Of a stretch of 64,000 nucleotides of DNA, positions 36,008 through 45,700 are shown one piece after another. The position numbers and the translations under genes are program-made. The stretch covers positions 372,001 through 436,000 of the forward strand of contig CBDCWQ010000019.1 of the NCBI GenBank assembly GCA_965223435.1, given 5' to 3'. A model generated the notes under the pieces. The model had not been told where the DNA came from, did no database searches, and saw only the letters and a program-made list of their open reading frames with translations. This DNA comes from CBDCWQ01 sp965223435 (lineage in GTDB: Bacteria > Myxococcota > Kuafuiibacteriia > Kuafuiibacteriales > Kuafuiibacteriaceae). Each line of letters starts with the position of its first letter. Within the stretch, counting starts at the first letter, position 1.

Positions 36008-36768
36008 GATTCGTATCCGTCTTGGGGTACTGCCTGTCTCATTCGTTGGAAACGAAAAATAAAGAATGCTGAAGGAACTGCAGCAAATGTAGTTCTGGAA
36101 TCGTGCGGATCCCCTTTCGCAACCGATATCGCCTCAGGGTCGCGCAAGTATTTCTTCGCTTTCCTTGGGTCACAACCCGGTTGAGTGCACATAAGACCGA
36201 CTCCAATTCCGTCTGCGATGGTCAAGCGAGGCACTTTCTAGGGCGAAGGAAGCAACCCTGTCCAGGACAACTGATCCTGACGAGCTTGAGCTCGGAATCA
36301 CGCTGGGTTTCCTACCAATCCGCAAGTACCACGAGCATTGCGCCCTCACCCATTGCGCTCCATGAAGCCGTCTTGTCTCCCTCGAAAACCCTGAGATAAA
36401 AAGGGGAGATAAAAAGGGGGACGGAAAAATAAAAAGGGGGACAGGCTCCTTTTGTGAGGCGGAGAGAAGGGGACAGGCTCCTTTTGTGGGGGAGGAAAAA
36501 GGGGGACAGGCTCCTTTTGTGAGGCGGAGAGAAGGGGACAGGCTCCTTTTGTGGGGGAGGAAAAAGGGGGACAGGCTCCTTTTGTAGAGGCGGAGAGAAG
36601 GGGACAGGCTCCTTTTGCGGAGGCGTCCTGTACAGAGGGAGAAGATGAGGAACGCAAGAGATGCCTGTGACCCTCAGCAAGAAGGGGGCGCAAAAGGAGC
36701 CTGTCCCCGTCGGGGGCGGCGTCAGCGGGGGCGGCGTCACCGGGGTGTCGCCGTCTGCGGGGGCGCTG
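36008..36768. other. Intergenic region carrying a REP-like array
   Basis: About 760 bases between giant 2 (start side) and the MFS gene (stop side). The first 400 bases show no gene. The rest holds the repeat array listed separately and a GC-rich run of GCGGGGGCG-type direct repeats (about 36711-36780). Proline-rich ORFs across the array are by-products of the repeat. Confidence 0.5.
36437..36708. repeat. REP-like array: six direct copies and one inverted copy of an 18-bp unit
   Basis: GGGGACAGGCTCCTTTTG occurs at 36437, 36469, 36502, 36534, 36567 and 36601 with 32-34 bp periodicity, and inverted at 36691-36708. Two spacer types alternate: TGAGGCGGAGAGAA (14 nt, once as TAGAGGCGGAGAGAA) and TGGGGGAGGAAAAAG (15 nt). 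The real unit is thus a pair of about 65 bp. Motifs of this GGGGACAGGCTCC type are, as far as I recall, scattered near REP-associated (IS200-like) transposases in many GC-rich bacteria. No transposase is in the window. Confidence 0.85.
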
Positions 36769-37986
36769 TCAGCGGGGGCGAATCCAATGGCAGCCGAAAA
36801 ACGCTGCAAGAATGGCGAACGCGATGAGCCAAACCGTACCACTCAGAACTCGCACGACGCTTACGTCCGCGTCCAAGAGCTGCCCCATCAGGATGGCACC
36901 TAGGCCCGTTGCGACCACGGAGCCTGCTGACAAGAAGCTTCGGATCGAGCCGAGATGGCGTGTTCCACAGACCTCAGCCCAGAACGCACCGCGAATATTC
37001 GAACCGATGCCGACACTCAACCCGCATAGCGCAAGGTAGGTCCAAGCGGCATGCGGCGACAAACCATGTTGAAGGACCAAGATACCGGCTGCCATCGGAA
37101 CCAGCGTGACCGGAAAAAGGCGAACTGCACCGTATCGATCGACCACGGGGCCGGTCAACACGCTCGCGGCCGCGCGGCTAACAGCAAATGCGACAAAGCA
37201 GCGCGCGATCCAAGCTTCGGTCCAACCCTTGCTATTCGCAAGGTGCATTTGAAACAAAAACAAGGCCGTGAGCACCAGACCCGGGAGGAAGACGCCCGGC
37301 AGTACGAGATAATAGCGAAAGTCGAGGAGAACCTCACGGAGCGTCGCGTGGTGGCGTGAGCGAGGCACGGTGGACGTTGTCTGTGCGTCTGAGGGCTCCA
37401 CGACAGCGGGCTCACGCCGCATAAGGCCAAACCAGGTGGGCAACAAAGTTAAACCCACGAAAACGCCAAGCCCCAACCACCCCCAACGCCACCCGACTCG
37501 GAGCATGAAGGGGGCGAGCTGCGGAAAGATGATCTCTCCCGCTCCAAAACCAAGAAAGGCGATACCCAGGGCCCTTCCGCGAGAACGGTCGAACTTCTTT
37601 GCCAGACTCGTCGAGGCGACGTGGGACATCAACCCCTGGCCAAAGAGTCGAATGCACAAGATGGCCAGAAAGAACATCCAGAGCTCGACACTCACAGCGA
37701 TAAAAACACACGAAAGCGCCAAACCGATCGCAGTAGCCACCGCAAACTGCCAAATCGGCATGCGATCGATCAATCGACCGACGATGCCAAGCAAGAACGC
37801 CGCCGCAACGGTGGCCGCGGAGTAGAGACTCCCGTAGGCGCCCGCGCCCAAGTCGAAAGTCCGCTGGAAAGTCGGAACAAAAAAAGAAACAAAAAAGGTT
37901 TGGCCAGCGCTTCCAAAAAAGACGCCCAGAAACCCGAAAAGAAGCCAGCGCCAATTGAAACGAACAAACTCGAGGGTACCCGTCAT
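36769..37986 (-). CDS. Major facilitator superfamily transporter
   Basis: 405 aa, ATG 37986. The sequence is hydrophobic almost throughout, with about 12 predicted membrane helices in two halves. The loop GRLIDRMPIWQ between helices 2 and 3 matches the MFS signature GxLaDrxgrr, and the second half has a matching VVDRYGAVRLF loop. The size is typical of MFS proteins; the substrate cannot be read from the sequence (metabolite/H+ or anion antiporters are closest in style). It is single on this strand, with its 3' end beside the REP-like array and its 5' end divergent from the GST gene about 117 bases away. Confidence 0.88.
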   Translation of the reverse strand: MTGTLEFVRFNWRWLLFGFLGVFFGSAGQTFFVSFFVPTFQRTFDLGAGAYGSLYSAATVAAAFLLGIVGRLIDRMPIWQFAVATAIGLALSCVFIAVSVELWMFFLAILCIRLFGQGLMSHVASTSLAKKFDRSRGRALGIAFLGFGAGEIIFPQLAPFMLRVGWRWGWLGLGVFVGLTLLPTWFGLMRREPAVVEPSDAQTTSTVPRSRHHATLREVLLDFRYYLVLPGVFLPGLVLTALFLFQMHLANSKGWTEAWIARCFVAFAVSRAAASVLTGPVVDRYGAVRLFPVTLVPMAAGILVLQHGLSPHAAWTYLALCGLSVGIGSNIRGAFWAEVCGTRHLGSIRSFLSAGSVVATGLGAILMGQLLDADVSVVRVLSGTVWLIAFAILAAFFGCHWIRPR

Positions 37987-38103
37987 CGCCTACCAACCTG
38001 GGCGCGTCAGGCACCGCCCTATGGTCTTGGCACACCTTGCTGGTGAGATCGACCGGAAAACAGGTTTATCACGTGGGCCATTCGTGCCATGGTGCCCCCC
38101 ACC

Positions 38104-38799
38104 ATGAACTTGGATCTCCGCTTGGTTTCCTTTGCGCTCTGTCCCTACGTCCAGCGTGCAGTCATCATGCTGCGTGAGAAAAATACACCTCATCGAACGG
38201 AGTATGTAGATCTCCAGGATAAGCCCGACTGGTTCCTTCAGCTCTCTCCTCGGGGGAAGGTTCCGGTGCTGGTGGCCGACGGAATTCCTATTTTTGAGTC
38301 GCACGCCATATGCGAATTTTTGGAAGAGATCGTCCCGGAACCACCTATGTTTCCCTCCGACCCCGTCCTCCGCGCGCGGGATCGGGCGTGGTTCGTGTTC
38401 GCCTCGGAAGACTTGCTGTCCAATCAATATGCCCTGCAGTATGAAGCCGAAGAGGCCAAGGTCAAGAAAGCCATCCTTCACCTCGAGACCAAATACGCGC
38501 GACTTGAGAAAGAATTGCAGGGCCGATCGTTTTTGTCGGGTGATGGCACCCGCTTTGGGCTCGCCGATGTCGCCTGTGCACCCGCGCTCTATAAGGCGAG
38601 GGATCTCAAGAAGCGCGGTCTTGTCGATCTCTTGGCAAAAACGCCCCACGTGATGGCATGGTCCGAACGCATCTTGAGCCGACCGTCGGTCGAAAACTCA
38701 GTTCCCGAGGACTACGAGGCAAGGTTTGATGCCGGACTCGCCCAACGCGGTGGCTGGCTCGTTCAGCATCACCAAGTCTTAGGGCCCGTGAACCCATAA
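38104..38799 (+). CDS. Glutathione S-transferase family protein
   Basis: 231 aa from ATG 38104 (an in-frame ATG at 38089 would add five residues; neither has a strong Shine-Dalgarno). Residues 1-80 form a thioredoxin-like fold with an early Cys in SFALCPYVQRAV. This is the Omega/DHAR-like arrangement in which Cys is the catalytic residue. LSPRGKVPVL with cis-Pro and FESHAICEFLEE with the glutathione gamma-glutamyl Ser follow. Residues 90-210 form the helical C-terminal domain with FGLADVACAPAL, the usual N-capping motif. It probably acts in the cytoplasm as a thiol transferase or dehydroascorbate reductase. Its last codons form the left arm of a long inverted repeat. Confidence 0.9.
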   Translation: MNLDLRLVSFALCPYVQRAVIMLREKNTPHRTEYVDLQDKPDWFLQLSPRGKVPVLVADGIPIFESHAICEFLEEIVPEPPMFPSDPVLRARDRAWFVFASEDLLSNQYALQYEAEEAKVKKAILHLETKYARLEKELQGRSFLSGDGTRFGLADVACAPALYKARDLKKRGLVDLLAKTPHVMAWSERILSRPSVENSVPEDYEARFDAGLAQRGGWLVQHHQVLGPVNP

Positions 38800-38953
38800 G
38801 ATGGTCGTTGTCACTGGCCCTCTTCGCCCGTGTTGGCCGCACAGCCTCGCTCGAATCACTTACATATGCTGAATATGCGCGCTCTTCGTGCGATCACCAG
38901 GAGCAAAGATTTCTCAGTGACAACGACCATCTTTATGGGTTCACGGGCCCTAA
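38779..38953. repeat. 38-bp inverted repeat with a 98-bp loop, overlapping the GST 3' end
   Basis: The left arm (38779-38816) contains the GST stop codon; the right arm (38915-38953) is its reverse complement with a single extra T. Arms share the core CAGTGACAACGACCATCT and GGGTTCACGGGCCCTAA. It lies between convergent genes (GST + and HEAT-repeat protein -), so it could end both transcripts. It could equally be a small inverted duplication or a non-autonomous element. Confidence 0.85.
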
Positions 38954-38986
38954 GCTGCTTTCGGTCATTCTTCAGAATCTGTTTGA

Positions 38987-40339
38987 CTATTCGCTCGGCT
39001 CGGAGAGCCCACCCCTGTCTTTCACTTCACTCAGTCGCCCTTGTACGCAATCTTCTTCGACGAGCGCGAGTCCACCGGCCGCTGCGGCGGGCACCCGACC
39101 TTGTATGGCATCGATCGCGCCGCGGGCTGCCTGCTTCACGGCCCAGCTTCTGAGAACGCCTTCGGTCTTGGGGAGTAGATCCTTCACCGAAGCGGTCGTA
39201 CCGAGCTTCTTCAGAGCACGCAGCGCCGCAAGAACGACCTCTTCGGAGGCGTGATCGAGAAGGGCGACCAAGTTGGGCTCAAAATGGCCTTTGGCCAAGA
39301 CCTGAATCGCGCCAATCGCTTCTTCAACAAGCGCCTCGTCGCCGTGTTGCAGAAACTGGGGCGCAAGGTCAACGAACAACTGTATGGACTCCTCGCACCG
39401 GCCCGAACGAGCACGAGCATGGATGTTGAGAACTTCTCGAATGGCAGCGATCTGCACGCGCGGACAATTCACCCGAAGTCCCGACCTCAGAACTGCCCCC
39501 TGTGCATCCGGCGATTTCATGGCAAGAAGGTGCTCAAATGAGCCCAGGCGGAGTTCGTCGGCCACCTCCTCTCGTCTCAGAAGATCGATAAAAACCGTCT
39601 CGCCGGAGGCGCCCGACATGGTCGCACCCAAAAAACGAACGTGGCAAGACGCATCCGCGCGAGCGTATTCAAGTGCTTTGTCTGCCTCGCGCGTGTTTGA
39701 ATCGTGCGCCATCAGAGTTTTGAGACAATGTTGTCGTACGCCTTCTTCTGGATCGCTTCGAACATTCTGGAGCAGGCGCTTTTTGGGATCAAACGGGCGT
39801 GAAAGTTCGGTCGCTACGGATCGAACGACGGGCAGCCACGACTTGACTCCATGGCAATCAATTTTCCCTCGAACTGGAAGACAAGCGAAGCCCTTGGATA
39901 CCCAGCCCCCTTTTTCAACAAGAGAGAGAATACAATTTCGCGTTTCTATGTTGAGCAGGGCACGGAGCCACCGTTCTTCACCGTGGACTCGGACCTTGGA
40001 ATCGAAGCGTCCGTCATCAATTCTGCGCCTTCGCGCTCCAACCTGGGTCGAGTCCATCTTGCTCCCAAAAAATGCGTCGTGGGGAATCTTGTCCGGAATA
40101 CCAACGCGGTAGACCGCGTACGGAGTGCCATCATCGCCGGTCTTTTCATAGATTTCGATGACGGCATCATCTACGCTTCCACTCAGCCCTCGCTGTGGGT
40201 CGAATCGCAAACCCAAATCTCGAGCCAATTGTGATATCTCCCCCGGAAGGTGGAGATCGTACTTTATAGGAAGAATCAAGGCCACCCAGACGGCAAAGAA
40301 GGCAACGATCGAGAACGACATGAAAAGGTCGGGGTCCAT
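38987..40339 (-). CDS. Membrane-anchored HEAT-repeat protein
   Basis: 450 aa from ATG 40339, preceded by GGAG with 6-nt spacing; the longer 458-aa form from 40363 is less likely. One N-terminal membrane helix (about residues 5-25, SFSIVAFFAVWVALILPI) anchors it. A polar domain (about 30-180) of unknown type follows, then helical repeats from about 190 to 425 (for example VADELRLGSFEHLLAMKS and VALLDHASEEVVLAALRALKKLG). These are HEAT-like and suggest protein binding. It is divergent from the Hsp70-like gene across 288 bases. I infer a scaffold role; there is no enzymatic motif. Confidence 0.7.
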   Translation of the reverse strand: MDPDLFMSFSIVAFFAVWVALILPIKYDLHLPGEISQLARDLGLRFDPQRGLSGSVDDAVIEIYEKTGDDGTPYAVYRVGIPDKIPHDAFFGSKMDSTQVGARRRRIDDGRFDSKVRVHGEERWLRALLNIETRNCILSLVEKGGWVSKGFACLPVRGKIDCHGVKSWLPVVRSVATELSRPFDPKKRLLQNVRSDPEEGVRQHCLKTLMAHDSNTREADKALEYARADASCHVRFLGATMSGASGETVFIDLLRREEVADELRLGSFEHLLAMKSPDAQGAVLRSGLRVNCPRVQIAAIREVLNIHARARSGRCEESIQLFVDLAPQFLQHGDEALVEEAIGAIQVLAKGHFEPNLVALLDHASEEVVLAALRALKKLGTTASVKDLLPKTEGVLRSWAVKQAARGAIDAIQGRVPAAAAGGLALVEEDCVQGRLSEVKDRGGLSEPSE

Positions 40340-40627
40340 GTCATGCTCCGGTCGAGGCAACACGGCCGTTGAGCCACGGATTCTTTTGTGGATTCATCTG
40401 CAAGAATTCCTCAAAATGATTGTACAGGCTCTGCCCTTTGAGCCCCGCAGCGAGAACCAAGGTCATACGACGACTTCGCGCGGTGACGAAACCCTATCAT
40501 TCCCGCACTCTTGGAGTATCCAATGAGCGTTGGCGATCGCAACCCCTGTCGTTTGGTGTGCGTGAAGCGGTCACAAAGCGGCCCGGGTTGAGCGCAAACC
40601 CCCTCGCAGGATAGGCTGGGCCAAGCA

Positions 40628-42313
40628 TTGTGGGCGATTGATCTAGGAACCACCAACACGTGCATTGCCCGCTGGGATGCAGCGGAGGAGCGGCCCCGCT
40701 TGGTGGAACTTCCCGCTGTAAGCCGTAGACCCGGCGAAGAAGACCGGGTAGAAGCGCCCTGCCTGGTTCCTTCTGCCACCCACGTTCTTGAGGGCACTGA
40801 CTTTTGGACCCGAATCGGCCGATTGCGCCCCCTAAACCGCATGCTTTTTTTAGGTCAGCAGGCTCTGATCGGACGGGCGGCCCAAGAAAAAAATGAAGGC
40901 AGAGCCACCCCGAGTTTCGCCCCCATGTTCAAGCCTCACTTGAGCGCTTCGCCACTTCGCACCATCGCTCAAGTCGGCACCCGCCCCTACTCAGCTCGAG
41001 ATGTCACCCGCATTTTTCTCCGCGAGCTTCTGAAAGAGGTCCATGTGCGTACGGGAGAACGCATTCGCGAACTCGTCGCCACCACGCCGGTGGATGCCTA
41101 CGAGCAGTACCGCGCAGAACTCAAACAGCTCCTCCATGATCTAGGCGTACGCCGGGTGCGCTTCGTCGATGAGCCCGTCGCCGCCGCGCTGGGCTATGGA
41201 CTGAGCATGAAACGCCGCCGGATCGCCCTGGTGGTCGACTTCGGGGGCGGCACCCTCGATGCAGCACTGGTTGCCATCACCCCGAAAGGAATTGAACAAG
41301 GGAGCGCACAGGTTTTGGGTAAAAGCGGTCAGGCGATCGGGGGCAACATTGTCGACCGATGGCTGCTTCAGTCCTTTTCTGAAAAATTGGGCTACCGGCT
41401 TCCTGAGGATCTGGCCGAAGAGGAAGGGAAGTTTTGGTTTCTCGCCATGCTCTCCGAAACCCGCCGGGTCAAAGAAGCCGTATACTTCAACGAAGTAGAG
41501 CGGCTGTTGCCAACGCCGCCCTCGCACCACCGAAGCTCCCCCACCGCCGCGTTGGAAACTTTGGCGGTGCGGCGTGAAGATGTCGAGGAGGTCCTCAAGG
41601 AACGAGGATTGCTCCCTGCCATCGAAGCCACAGTGAATGCGGTCCTCGCTCAAGCCGCCGAGCACGGTGTAAGGCCCGAGGACATCGAAGACGTTCTGAT
41701 GGTCGGCGGGTCTACACTCCTACCCGGCGTGTACCCATACTTTGAAAAACGTTTTGGAAGAGATACCGTGCGCGCCTGGCAACCCTTCGAGGCCGTCGCT
41801 TATGGTGCGGCGACCATGGCCGCCAATGCTTGGCGCCACTCGGACTTCATCGTACACGACTACGCTTTCGTGACGCACGACTTACACACCCATAAGAAAC
41901 AATACTCGGTCATCGTCCCGCGTGGAACGCGCTTCCCTACCGCACCCGACCTTTGGAAGCGCCAACTGGTACCCACCTGCTCTTTAGGAGAACCGGAAGC
42001 CGTCTTCAAACTCTTGATCGCTGAAGTCGGCGACCACCACGCGCTCGAACGTCGTTTTACTTGGGCTAGGGATGGCGCGCTTCACAAAGTGGGCGGTGAA
42101 TCGTTCACGAACAACGACCCCATCGTCATTCCCCTCAACGAAGCCAACCCCACCCTCGGAGAACTCCGTCCGCCGCACGATCCCGGTGACAAGACGCCTC
42201 GTTTGGAAATAGCGTTTGGCGTGAACCACGAGCGTTGGCTCTGCGCCACCGTTCGAGATCTCAGGACCGACAAGAGATTGATGCAGGATGAGCCCGTGGT
42301 ACGGCTGATGTAG
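40628..42313 (+). CDS. Hsp70/DnaK-like ATPase
   Basis: 561 aa. The frame has a stop at 40589, so translation must begin after it; TTG 40628 gives MWAIDLGTTNTC at the N-terminus, as expected for the family. Nucleotide-binding signatures are phosphate-1 AIDLGTTNT, phosphate-2 LVVDFGGGTLDAAL and adenosine motif VLMVGGSTLLPGV; FVDEPVAAALGYG is the connect-1 region. Residues about 400-561 form a short beta-rich C-terminal domain in place of the full DnaK substrate-binding domain and lid, so this is a divergent Hsp70 paralog rather than the main DnaK. No DnaJ or GrpE is adjacent. It is likely a cytoplasmic chaperone or regulatory ATPase. Confidence 0.88.
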   Translation: MWAIDLGTTNTCIARWDAAEERPRLVELPAVSRRPGEEDRVEAPCLVPSATHVLEGTDFWTRIGRLRPLNRMLFLGQQALIGRAAQEKNEGRATPSFAPMFKPHLSASPLRTIAQVGTRPYSARDVTRIFLRELLKEVHVRTGERIRELVATTPVDAYEQYRAELKQLLHDLGVRRVRFVDEPVAAALGYGLSMKRRRIALVVDFGGGTLDAALVAITPKGIEQGSAQVLGKSGQAIGGNIVDRWLLQSFSEKLGYRLPEDLAEEEGKFWFLAMLSETRRVKEAVYFNEVERLLPTPPSHHRSSPTAALETLAVRREDVEEVLKERGLLPAIEATVNAVLAQAAEHGVRPEDIEDVLMVGGSTLLPGVYPYFEKRFGRDTVRAWQPFEAVAYGAATMAANAWRHSDFIVHDYAFVTHDLHTHKKQYSVIVPRGTRFPTAPDLWKRQLVPTCSLGEPEAVFKLLIAEVGDHHALERRFTWARDGALHKVGGESFTNNDPIVIPLNEANPTLGELRPPHDPGDKTPRLEIAFGVNHERWLCATVRDLRTDKRLMQDEPVVRLM

Positions 42314-42712
42314 GATTGGGGCCAATGCCTGGTGAAGTTTTATCTTTCTGGTTCTTGCTCATAGTATTCATCCTCTCAGGGGAGCTTAGGGGATCCCGAT
42401 TGGGGTTGGTGTCCAGCGTTTACGTTGTCGGCTGAGCCCCCGTAAGGCACCTACGCACATGGGGCTTTTTGGGCCGTTTTTCCGGCCGGCCAGATGCAAA
42501 CAGGTTTGTGTGCGGCCTCACACAAACCCAAGATTTGGGCTCGCATCTTCTTTTTTTTTTTTGGACCGACGAATTTTCCTCGTTCACGCGTAACAGTGTG
42601 TAGAGACCATTTCCCTTCGCCGCGCTGTGCAATCGAAGCTGGTTCTCCCTTGTCGAGAGAGAACGTTGCGCGGGTGGAGGTACAGATGGTCGGGTTTTAC
42701 CAGGAGGTTTTC
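42314..42712. promoter_or_regulatory. Intergenic region upstream of the beta-helix lipoprotein
   Basis: About 400 bases hold a terminator-like hairpin (42435-42470), a 12-T run (42551-42562) and the Shine-Dalgarno AGGAGG (42702-42707). An open frame from 42494 runs into the lipoprotein gene, but it lacks a start signal and would displace the signal peptide, so I treat this stretch as untranslated leader and promoter. Confidence 0.45.
42435..42470 (+). terminator. Terminator-like hairpin after the Hsp70-like gene
   Basis: AGCCCC (42435-42440) pairs with GGGGCT (42461-42466) and is followed by TTTT. The 20-nt loop is long for an intrinsic terminator, so support is moderate. Confidence 0.4.
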
Positions 42713-45700
42713 ATGCGCAACGTGCGATTTAGGAATAGGAGAATCGAGGACACGTCAAACCCGGGTACAAGGGGGAGCGATTCTGTCCTTTGTGGCCTCG
42801 GTGATCTCGGAGTCGTCGCGGTGGCTATTCTCGGCGGCGTTTTGGTTTCATGCGGCGCTTCCGAGATAGACGATCCCTGTCAAGGAACGGATTGCGGCGC
42901 CCATGGCCAATGCCTCGTGGTCGGTGAGGAGGCAACGTGCGCATGTGAGCCAGGATACAAATCCGATGGGTCTCGATGTGTGGCCTCGCAGCGTACGAAA
43001 AATGTTTGCAAGACGGACATGGATTGCCGCGATAACCTCTTTTGCAATGGCGAAGAAAAGTGCTTGCCCAACGCGCCAAAAGCCAATGCATTCGGGTGCG
43101 TTTCTTCGGAGGGCCCACCCTGCGAGTCTGGTTTCACATGTGATGAAGACCAAAGAGCATGCTTGTGCGCCGATGCCGCTGCGTGTGACGACGACCTTTT
43201 TTGCAATGGAGCTGAGTCCTGCAATCCAACGCACGCGGACGCAGGAGCCAACGGATGTCTTCGGGGCACCCCGCCCTGCGACGACACACATATCTGCGAA
43301 GAGACGGAAAACCGGTGCATGACACGTTTGTGCCGCGATCACGAGGAGTGTGACGACGGCCGGTCCTGCAATGGCGTAGAGCAGTGCAGACCAAATGATG
43401 GTAACGCCACATCGAACGGATGCGTCCCAGGCATTCCAGAGGACAGTCGGTGCGACGATTCAGTGGCGTGCACCGTGGATGAGTGTCGTCCTGATGACCC
43501 CCGGGCTGACCTCAAAACAGGCTGCCTACACACCGCAGCACCCGAACGATGCGACGATGGTGTCGACTGCACCGACCAACGCTGTGACCCAAAGTCCGGA
43601 TGTGTATTCAGTCCAAAGTCTGCCCGCTGCGTAGACGATGACGTGGCATGCACGGTGGAGTCCTGTCACCCAGAGAAAGGCTGTGTTTCCGAGCCCTCGG
43701 ATGCGCTGTGTGCCGACGATGGGCTCTCGTGCACCGTTGCGCGCTGCGATAGAGTGAAGGGCTGCGTTCATGAAGCTCGTGACCATTTGTGTTCTGATGA
43801 TGTGAGCTGCAATGGAGTAGAAACCTGTGACCCTACCGACGATCGAATGGACGGTCGAGGATGTGTCCCCGGCGAGTCAACCTGCGCCGGAGACGAAACG
43901 TGTCATGTCGCGGAAGACGCCTGCGTGCCAGTCGACACCGACGGCGACGGCATCTTCGACCGCGATGAACGAAAATTTGGCTACGATCCCATGGACCCTG
44001 ACAGCGACGATGACGGCCTCACGGATGGTGAGGAGGATACCAATCGAAACGGGACGCTCGACGACTCAGAGACCGATCCGCTCAATCCGGACACCGACTC
44101 AGACGGGCACTGCGACCGCCAACGTGTCGACAACGAAGGCGATGGCTTGTCGCCTGCATCTTTGTGTACCGGCCAAGAAGTGATCTTCGTCGACGCCCAA
44201 GCAGAAGCCGGCGGGAACGGTCGGAGCTGGGCCACAGCCTTTCGCACGCTCAGTGACGCTTCTCGTGGCATGGCGCAAAACCAGGAGCTCTGGATTCGGG
44301 AGGGCGTCTATCGCCCCGTGAAGGCAGGTCAAGAGGTACTCCGAATGGCGCCGCAGACCTCGGTCTACGGCGGTTTCACCGGTACTGAAACCACGCGCGC
44401 TCAGAGGCCCAACCCGCCGGCTCGCACGGTGCTCGATGGCGACTTCGACGGTAAGGGCGCGGCTTCGGACAACAGCATTCACGTGGTTGTCGGGGCAGCG
44501 GGACGCCTGGATTCGGTCGAGATTCGAGGGGGCTACGCCTTTGGGTCTCGAACCGTGGACAAACTCGGAGCGGGGTTGTCGCTTCGTGGAGGAGAGCAGG
44601 CACTCCATCTTTATGGGGTCGTGTTCGAGACCAACGCGGCAGAAAAGAGCGGAGGCGGCCTTGCGGTCCTTAACGGAACCCTCCACCTCTCTCAGGTCAC
44701 TTTTCGAGAAAACAGCGCAGAAGAGGGAGGGGGAGGCCTGGCGATCATCGACGCCAACACCACGCTTTCAAATGTCGGCTTCCAAAAGAACAATGCTTCT
44801 TTCGGCGGAGGATTGTCCACCACTCGAAGCCCCGTAACCCTGAGAAACGTGGAGTTTGTCGACAACCGGGCCGACACCGGGGCTGGACTGAGCAGCAGCG
44901 ACTCAGCGTTCTCTGCCGAAAACGTAACATTCACTGGGAACGCGGCCGGGCGAGGGGGGGCACTTTCCCACAACGGAGAAAAACGGGCTGCCATTCGGTC
45001 CTCGAGCTTTCTGGAGAATCGCGCAAGCCAAGGCGGTGCAGTGCTAATCCAGGGCCCGATTGACCTCACGGGCACGCGGATACAGGCCAACGCGGCCACA
45101 ACCGGCGGGGGCGTTTACCACGAACGAGGCGAGTTCACGTTTTCGCGGCTTCAATTTGTTCAAAACGAGGCCGAGAACGGTGCGGCCATCTCCAGTTGGA
45201 GCTCCGACAAGATCACCGGCAACAAGAGTGTCTTTGCCAAAAATCACAGTCGCCGTCACGGGGCTGGGCTCCACCGCTCTCAAGGAGGCCAGGTCGAGCT
45301 TCACCAACTCACTTTTGTGGGCAATACCGCCGTCGTCAAGGGGGGCGCATTTTTCGCCGATTCCGGTGAAGGCATCGTCCGCGATGTCGCATTCATTGAC
45401 AACCGGGCTCGACGCGGTGGAGGACTGTACATGGACGCCGGACTTGATGTGCGCCGCGCATTGTTTCTGAACAATCAGGCCGAGGACACCGGTGGTGCAG
45501 TGTTCTACGAGTCGACCTGGATGCGTTCCCTTTCCAATACTCGCCCGCGTTTCGAAGAAGCAACATTTCTGGCCAACAGCGCCGGACCATTTGCCGGCGC
45601 GCTGGACATTCTATGCTTCGGCATCAGCTGTGGAAAAACCGATCTTCAGCTTGTGAATGTGCTTTTCAAGGACAACGAAGCGGACAAAGGGGCCGCAATC

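Noticed and set aside
36437..36618. CRISPR array
   Set aside because: Repeats are only 18 bp, the 'spacers' are two alternating sequences of 14-15 nt and not unique, and no cas gene is present. It fits a REP-like tandem repeat.
36312..36842. Proline-rich 176-aa protein on the minus strand
   Set aside because: It is a translation of the REP-like repeat (QKEPVPF/KRSLSPF in successive frames), has no Shine-Dalgarno, and overlaps the MFS gene end.
42494..42712. N-terminal extension of the beta-helix lipoprotein from 42494
   Set aside because: It crosses the poly-T tract, lacks a ribosome binding site, and would bury a good signal peptide. AGGAGG sits just before ATG 42713.
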